A stretch of DNA of 64,000 nt, from NCBI RefSeq assembly GCF_015453285.1, contig NZ_JADLZT010000005.1, forward strand, positions 326,806-390,805. The letters are read 5' to 3'. The stretch is from Lysobacter niastensis (GTDB lineage: Bacteria > Pseudomonadota > Gammaproteobacteria > Xanthomonadales > Xanthomonadaceae). The position numbers were made by a program, and so were the translations under genes. Numbering within the stretch: position 1 is the first letter of the stretch; each line of letters begins with the position of its first letter. Below the pieces are notes generated by a model. The model did not search any database. It had not been told where the DNA came from and saw only the letters and a program-made list of their open reading frames with translations. Below, one piece after another: positions 56,729 to 64,000 of this stretch.

Positions 56729-58075
56729 ATGCGCGTCACCATTTTCGGCACCGGTTATGTGGGCCTGGTCACCGGCACCTGCCTGGCCGACGTGGGCCAT
56801 GACGTGGTCTGCGTGGACATCGACCGGGAAAAGGTCGATGGACTCAACCGCGGCGTGATCCCGATTTACGAGCCCGGCCTGGAGCCGATGGTCAAGGCCA
56901 ACCATGCTGCCGGCCGCCTGCATTTCACCACCGATGCCGCCGAGGCGATCGGCCATGGCGAAGTCATCTTCATCGCGGTCGGCACTCCGCCCGACGAGGA
57001 CGGCAGCGCTGACCTGAAGTACGTGCTCGCCGTGGCGCGCACGATCGGCCGCCACCTCGGCGGGCCGACCGTGATCGTCAACAAGTCGACCGTGCCGGTC
57101 GGCACCGCCGACAAGGTTCGCGCGGCGATCGCCGCGGAACTGGCTTCGCGCGGCGCCGACTTCGCGTTCGAAGTTGCTTCGAATCCCGAGTTCCTGAAGG
57201 AAGGCGATGCCGTCAACGACTGCATGCGCCCGGACCGCATCGTGATCGGTGCGAGCAGCCTGCAGGCCGTGGAGAAGCTCAAGCGGCTGTACGCGCCGTT
57301 CAACCGCAACCACGAGCGCATCGTCGTCATGGACGTGCGTTCGGCAGAGCTGACCAAGTACGCCGCCAACGCGATGCTGGCGACCAAGATCAGCTTCATG
57401 AACGAGATCGCCAACATCGCCGAGCGCGTCGGGGCGGATATCGAAATGGTGCGACAGGGCATCGGTTCCGATCCGCGCATCGGCTGGCATTTCATCTATC
57501 CCGGCGCCGGTTACGGCGGTTCCTGCTTCCCGAAGGACGTGCAGGCGCTGGAGCGCACCGCGCACCAGCATGGCTACCGTGCCGAACTCCTCGGTGCCGT
57601 CGAAGCGGTGAACGATCGCCAGAAGGGCCATCTGTTCGAGTTGATCGAGCGCCATTACGGCAGCGTCGAGTCCGTGCGAGGCAAGACCTTCGCCGTGTGG
57701 GGGCTGGCGTTCAAGCCCAATACCGACGACATGCGCGAGGCTTCGAGCCGGCGCCTGCTGCAGCAATTGTGGGATGCGGGCGCCAAGGTGCGTGCCTACG
57801 ATCCGGAAGCCAGCCACGAGGCTGCGCGCATCTTCGGCGAGCGCGATGACCTGGCGATGTGCGACTCCGCCCATGCCACGCTGGCCGGTGCCGACGCTCT
57901 GGTCGTGGTGACCGAATGGAAGCAGTTCCGCAGCCCGGACTTCAGCCGCCTGCACGCTGCGTTGGCCGATCGCGTCATCTTCGATGGCCGCAACCTCTAT
58001 CACCCCGACGAGGTCGAGGCCGCCGAACTGGCCTATTACGGAATCGGCCGCGGACGCTCCGTGGTCGCAGGTTGA
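56729..58075 (+). CDS. ugd: UDP-glucose 6-dehydrogenase
   Basis: Ugd oxidises UDP-glucose twice to UDP-glucuronate, a precursor of surface polysaccharides such as the Xanthomonadaceae exopolysaccharide. The NAD-binding start is [20 protein letters not shown]. The catalytic cysteine is C266 in [16 protein letters not shown]. The C-terminal domain has [20 protein letters not shown]. The 448 residues fit the family. Ribosome site AGGAAAGG precedes ATG 56729. slyX follows after five bases. Confidence 0.95.
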   Translation: MRVTIFGTGYVGLVTGTCLADVGHDVVCVDIDREKVDGLNRGVIPIYEPGLEPMVKANHAAGRLHFTTDAAEAIGHGEVIFIAVGTPPDEDGSADLKYVLAVARTIGRHLGGPTVIVNKSTVPVGTADKVRAAIAAELASRGADFAFEVASNPEFLKEGDAVNDCMRPDRIVIGASSLQAVEKLKRLYAPFNRNHERIVVMDVRSAELTKYAANAMLATKISFMNEIANIAERVGADIEMVRQGIGSDPRIGWHFIYPGAGYGGSCFPKDVQALERTAHQHGYRAELLGAVEAVNDRQKGHLFELIERHYGSVESVRGKTFAVWGLAFKPNTDDMREASSRRLLQQLWDAGAKVRAYDPEASHEAARIFGERDDLAMCDSAHATLAGADALVVVTEWKQFRSPDFSRLHAALADRVIFDGRNLYHPDEVEAAELAYYGIGRGRSVVAG

Positions 58076-58080
58076 GCCCG

Positions 58081-58311
58081 ATGAACGGCACGGTGGAAGA
58101 GCGCCTGGTCGACCTGGAAACGCGTCTGGCGTTCCAGGAACACGCCATCGCCGAGCTGAGCGATGCGCTTGCCGCATCGCGAAGCGAAGAGGCGCGCACG
58201 TCGCTGCTGCTGCATCGCGCGCTCGAGGAATTGCGCCAGCTTCGCACCGCGCTGGCGTCTGGCCCGCTGACGGGCGATCCTTCACAAGAACCACCCCCGC
58301 CGCATTACTGA
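58081..58311 (+). CDS. slyX: SlyX family protein
   Basis: The 76-residue protein is a short coiled coil of the SlyX family, with VEERLVDLETRLAFQEHAIAELS at the N-terminus and a Pro-rich end (SQEPPPPHY). The role of SlyX is not established; in E. coli it lies beside slyD, an FKBP isomerase, and here FKBP genes are also close. It lies between ugd and the DUF2058 gene with gaps of five and eight bases, so the three are probably co-transcribed. Confidence 0.85.
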   Translation: MNGTVEERLVDLETRLAFQEHAIAELSDALAASRSEEARTSLLLHRALEELRQLRTALASGPLTGDPSQEPPPPHY

Positions 58312-58319
58312 TCCGAGCA

Positions 58320-58976
58320 ATGAGCGACAGCCTCCGCGACCAACTCCTGGGCCTGGGTTTCAAGCCGGCCCCCAAGCCCGAGCGTCCTGCACCGCAGAAG
58401 TCAGGGAAGAAGCCTGGCGGCCATGCGCCTGCACGTCCGGACGCTCGCAAGGGCAAGCCCGCGCCGCACGGCCAGCGTCCGCACGGTGGCAAGCCTGCGC
58501 CGCACGGTCAGCGTCCACAGCACGGCGCAGGGCATGGCAAGCGCGAGCGTGAGGACATCGATCTCGCCAAGGCCTACGCCATCCGCGCGCAGCGCGAGAA
58601 GGACGAGCGCATCGCCGCGGAAGCCGCCAAGCAGGAAGAGGCGCGCAAGCGTCGCGAAGCGCGCGCGAAGCTGGCGGAGCTGGTCAAGGACAAGGAGCTC
58701 AACGATCCGGCCGCGGAGATTGCGCGCCACTTCCCGTACGGCGGCAAGATCAAGCGCATCTACGTGAACGAGGCGCAGCTGAAGGCGCTCAACGCCGGCG
58801 AGCTCGGCGTATTGCAGATGGACGGGCGCTACCTGCTGGTCGATGCGGCATTGCTCGCGCAGGCAGAGGAAGTGTTCGCGCCGGCTTTGGCACTCAAGGT
58901 CGATCCGAATGCGCCGCCTGAAGCCGATCCCTATGCGGATCCGATGTACCAGGTGCCTGACGACCTGGTCTGGTAG
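58320..58976 (+). CDS. DUF2058 (YaiL-like) protein
   Basis: The 218-residue protein starts SDSLRDQLLGLGFKP, the typical DUF2058 beginning. A basic linker of about 60 residues follows with two copies of GKPAPHGQRP. Next come a charged helix (ERIAAEAAKQEEARKRREAR) and a compact C-terminal domain with EIARHFPYGGKIKRIYVNE, ending YQVPDDLVW. DUF2058 proteins are described as nucleoprotein or polynucleotide-associated without known reaction. The basic linker would fit RNA binding, which is inference. ATG 58320 follows the slyX stop by eight bases. Confidence 0.88.
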   Translation: MSDSLRDQLLGLGFKPAPKPERPAPQKSGKKPGGHAPARPDARKGKPAPHGQRPHGGKPAPHGQRPQHGAGHGKREREDIDLAKAYAIRAQREKDERIAAEAAKQEEARKRREARAKLAELVKDKELNDPAAEIARHFPYGGKIKRIYVNEAQLKALNAGELGVLQMDGRYLLVDAALLAQAEEVFAPALALKVDPNAPPEADPYADPMYQVPDDLVW

Positions 58977-59000
58977 TTCGCGGGATTCAAATCGCAAGGC

Positions 59001-59031
59001 ACCGGCGGCGCGCCTGAGCAGCGCCGCCGGT
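59001..59031. terminator. Shared hairpin between DUF2058 gene and metH
   Basis: ACCGGCGGCGC (59001-59011) and GCGCCGCCGGT (59021-59031) form a perfect 11-bp stem with a 9-base loop in the convergent gap. No T-run follows, so termination efficiency is uncertain. Confidence 0.55.
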
Positions 59032-59036
59032 AGCCA

Positions 59037-59105
59037 TTACTCCGGGTCGTAATCCAGGTTCGATGCGAGCCGCGCCGCCTCAACGTATGGCAACGAGAAG
59101 GCCAT
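59037..59105 (-). pseudogene. Degraded duplicate of the metH 3' end
   Basis: On the minus strand, 99 bases downstream of the metH stop, a 22-codon frame ends with [10 protein letters not shown] and TAA. The real metH ends [10 protein letters not shown] and TAG. Nine residues in a row are identical and the DNA is similar with a few changes, while the upstream part has diverged. It is best read as a tandem duplication remnant and not a separate gene. Confidence 0.7.
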
Positions 59106-59135
59106 CCGCGCCGCCGCGCGCCGGACGCGCGGCAA

Positions 59136-61819
<2,684 letters not shown>

Positions 61820-61823
<4 letters not shown>

Positions 61824-62923
61824 GCGGCGGCCGTCTCCAGGTTCGGCAGTGCGCGCGGTGGATGCGCCGCTACCGCCTGTGCGATTGCGGCGATGTGCGC
61901 CGGCGTGGTCCCGCAGCAGCCACCGACCAGGTTGAGCAGGCCGGCCTGGGCGAACTCGCCGAGCACCGCCGCCATGTCTTCGGGCGTCTCGTCGTAGCCG
62001 CCGAACGCATTGGGCAGGCCGGCGTTGGGGTGGGTGCTGACATAGGCATCAGCCACCTGGGCCAGGATGTCCACGTGCACGCGCAGGTCCTTGGCGCCGA
62101 GCGCGCAGTTCAGGCCGATCGCCAACGGCTGCGAGTGGCGCAGCGAGTACCAGAAGGCTTCAGCCGTCTGCCCGGACAGGGTCCGGCCGGACGCGTCGGT
62201 GATCGTGCCGGAGATCATCACCGGCAGTCGCGCTCCACGCGCCTCGAAGGCTTCCTCGACCGCAAACAGCGCGGCCTTGGCGTTGAGCGTGTCGAATACC
62301 GTCTCGACCATCAGGATGTCGGCGCCGCCGTCGATCAGGCCGTCTGCGGCCTCGCGATAGGCCTCGCGCAGTTCGTCGAAAGTGATGGCGCGGAAACCCG
62401 GACGGTTGACGTCGGGACTGAGCGAGGCCGTGCGGCTGGTCGGACCCAGCACGCCGATGACGTAGCGCGGCCGGCTCGGGTCTTTCGCCTCGACCGCGTC
62501 GCAGGCGGCGCGGGCCAGGCGCGCGCCGGTTTCGTTCAGCTCGCGGGCCAGGTGTTCCAGGCCGTAGTCCGCCAGCGATACGGTGGTCGAATTGAAGGTA
62601 TTGGTCTCGATCAGGTCCGCGCCAGCGTCGAGGTATTGCGTGTGGATGCCGCTGATGATCTGGGGCTGGGTCAGGTTGAGCAGGTCGTTGTTGCCGCGCT
62701 GGTCGCGTGCGCAGCCACAGCCGTCGCCGTGCGCGTGACCAGTGGAGGCATAGGCCCGGTCGTAACCGTGGGCGAAACGCTCGCCCCGGTAATCGGCCTC
62801 GTCCAGATGGTGCTGCTGGATCATCGTGCCCATGGCGCCGTCGATGATGAGAATGCGCTCGCCGAGCAGGCGCTGCAGGGCCTGTGCGCGTCGCGGGTCG
62901 ATCCAGGGAAGGGTGGCGGTCAT
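61820..62923 (-). CDS. metH: Methionine synthase, homocysteine-binding part
   Basis: The 367-residue protein is the zinc-dependent homocysteine S-methyltransferase module of MetH. Zinc ligands are C273 in GLNCALG and C336/C337 in GGCCGTTP. It begins [28 protein letters not shown] as in MetH. Between RGERF and GNNDLLNL it carries about 18 more residues than E. coli MetH, including [11 protein letters not shown], rich in His and Cys. The ATG overlaps the stop of the regulator gene (TAATG) and its stop overlaps the next ATG (ATGA), so the three genes are translationally coupled. The longer frame to 63064 lies in the regulator gene. Confidence 0.95.
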
Positions 62924-63921
62924 TACGGGTTCTTCTTCGCGGTGGGGCGCGCGTGGGTCTTGTCGGTGTGGCGGCGCGCGGAGGCGGGCTCCGCCGGCTT
63001 GTGGGCGATGAGGGCGATCACCTCGAAGTGGGGCGGACGCCGTTCGCGGGTGACGGTGTTGCAACTGCTCACGTCGAGCCCGGCCTTGGCCGCGTACTTC
63101 AGCAGCTCCTTCTCGGAGAACCCGAGATTGACGTGGCCGTAGGCCTCGACCACGCCGCGGTGCTCGTGTCGTGCGAGGCTGGTGAGCAGCAGGCGCCCGC
63201 CTGGCTTGAGCACTCGCGCGGCCTCGACGACGGCCTGGGCCGGCTGGTCGGCGTAAGTCAGCGCATGCATCAGCACAACCAGGTCAAAATGCGCTTCGGG
63301 AAACGGCAGGGCGTGCATGTCGCCCTCGCGCACCTCGACGTTCTTGAGGCGGCGCAGGCGTTCGGACGCGGCCAGCACGACCTTGGTGCTCGAGTCCAGG
63401 CACACGTACCGGTGTGAATGTGGCGCGAGCAGTTCGGCCAGCACGCCGTCGCCGGACGCGATGTCGAGCACGTCGCCGGGCTCCAGCAGCGGCAGGGCGG
63501 AACGCGCCATGGCTTCCCAGGTGCGTCCCGGGGAGTAGTGGCGTTCCATGTCGCCGGCCACGCTGTCCGCCCAGTTCTGGTCGACCGCGCGCGAGGCCAG
63601 CACGTCCCTGACCCGGTCGGCGTCCTGGCGCAGCAGCGGGTCGTCGCTGCCTTCGCGGAGCGTTTGCCACAGTGCCTTCTGCGCGCTGTCGAGCGCCGCG
63701 TCGTCGAAGCGGTAGTAGGCCGACACACCGGCGCGGCGGTCGCGGACCAGGCTGGCTTCCTTGAGCTTTGCCAGATGGGTCGATACGCGCGGCTGGGCGA
63801 GGCGGGTGATGGCCGACAGCTCGGCCACGGTCAGCTCCTCGCGCTCCAGCAGCGCCAGCAGCCGTACGCGCGTCGCGTCGGCGAACACCTTCAGTCGGGA
63901 CGACCAGCCTTCGAGGTCCAT
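62923..63921 (-). CDS. ArsR-type regulator fused to a SAM-dependent methyltransferase
   Basis: The 332-residue protein has an N-terminal ArsR winged helix (residues about 8-90, with [24 protein letters not shown]). It is joined to a class I methyltransferase-type domain (about 130-300) with motif [15 protein letters not shown] (D153), [20 protein letters not shown] and [18 protein letters not shown]. This is the architecture described for SahR-type regulators of methionine metabolism that respond to S-adenosylhomocysteine, so I infer the second domain senses SAH or SAM. It is first in the metH operon. The tail is basic ([17 protein letters not shown]). An 18-bp palindrome lies 12 bases before its start. 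It could alternatively be an active methyltransferase. Confidence 0.85.
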   Translation of the reverse strand: MDLEGWSSRLKVFADATRVRLLALLEREELTVAELSAITRLAQPRVSTHLAKLKEASLVRDRRAGVSAYYRFDDAALDSAQKALWQTLREGSDDPLLRQDADRVRDVLASRAVDQNWADSVAGDMERHYSPGRTWEAMARSALPLLEPGDVLDIASGDGVLAELLAPHSHRYVCLDSSTKVVLAASERLRRLKNVEVREGDMHALPFPEAHFDLVVLMHALTYADQPAQAVVEAARVLKPGGRLLLTSLARHEHRGVVEAYGHVNLGFSEKELLKYAAKAGLDVSSCNTVTRERRPPHFEVIALIAHKPAEPASARRHTDKTHARPTAKKNP

Positions 63922-63933
63922 GCTTTATCAACC

Positions 63934-63951
63934 TATCGCGATATAGCGATA
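63934..63951. promoter_or_regulatory. Palindromic operator before the ArsR-methyltransferase/metH operon
   Basis: TATCGCGATATAGCGATA has perfect 6-base arms TATCGC/GCGATA around a GATATA centre. It ends 12 bases upstream of the regulator start. The location and symmetry suit an ArsR dimer, so autoregulation and control of metH are likely. Upstream sequence to the window end shows no certain promoter hexamers. Confidence 0.75.
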
Positions 63952-64000
63952 AGTGTGGGTCCGGAGGGGTGGATGGGTCAAGTTCGAAGGGTGGGACGGG

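Overview
The window is a contiguous piece of a high-GC gammaproteobacterial chromosome. Gene content and order (smc-zipA-ligA-epmA, a methionine synthase split into two genes, tandem FKBP lipoproteins beside ugd, DUF3011 secreted proteins, and REP-like elements of the types common in these genomes) point to the family Xanthomonadaceae, most likely Lysobacter or a close relative. That assignment is inference from gene content, not a database match. No rRNA, tRNA, CRISPR array, phage gene or insertion sequence was found. Coding density is very high and no gap exceeds 300 bases.

Layout. (1) 1-11122 is a carbohydrate-uptake island. It holds the 3' end of a glycoamylase-domain protein, an ABC sugar importer (binding lipoprotein and two permeases), a secreted six-hairpin glycosidase-like protein, glucokinase with 6-phosphogluconolactonase on the other strand, a GH1 beta-glucosidase and the MalK-type ATPase. 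The last two diverge from a LacI-type operator. (2) 11288-19180 is chromosome maintenance, division and translation: smc, zipA, ligA, epmA. (3) 19287-24975 holds two DUF3011 secreted proteins, mtnA and gyrA, closed by a strong terminator. (4) 25157-32451 is the alpha-2-macroglobulin lipoprotein and PBP1C pair. (5) 32455-37818 is mixed: peroxiredoxin, CbpA, a PilH-like response regulator, an AcuI/YhdH reductase, an unknown secreted protein, a LOG protein and a methyltransferase. (6) 37898-43640 is the 2-oxoglutarate dehydrogenase operon sucA-sucB-lpdA, with its own terminator and an internal REP element. (7) 43860-49476 is a tightly overlapping VOC-RoxA-GNAT set, then purB diverging from fumC. 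(8) 49617-54042 is a YtrA-type GntR/ABC transporter operon with a clear promoter and palindromic operator, followed by a beta-helical DUF4097 protein and a DUF2884 lipoprotein. (9) 54168-58976 is a secreted glutathione peroxidase, two FKBP isomerases, ugd, slyX and a DUF2058 gene. (10) 59136-63921 is a methionine-cycle operon: an ArsR-methyltransferase fusion regulator followed by the two halves of MetH, with an 18-bp palindrome just upstream.

How the genes work together. The first island would import an oligosaccharide, hydrolyse it with the GH1 enzyme and feed glucose to Glk and then, through the pentose-phosphate or Entner-Doudoroff branch, to Pgl. MetH, mtnA and the ArsR-methyltransferase relate to methionine and S-adenosylmethionine turnover. 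The suc operon and fumC serve the TCA cycle. The signals I would check first are the palindrome before the ArsR-methyltransferase/metH operon, the palindrome over the YtrA-operon promoter, a duplicated and degraded copy of the metH 3' end just downstream of metH, and a His/Cys-rich insertion in the MetH homocysteine domain. I saw no clearly new multi-gene system of the defence or mobile-element kind.
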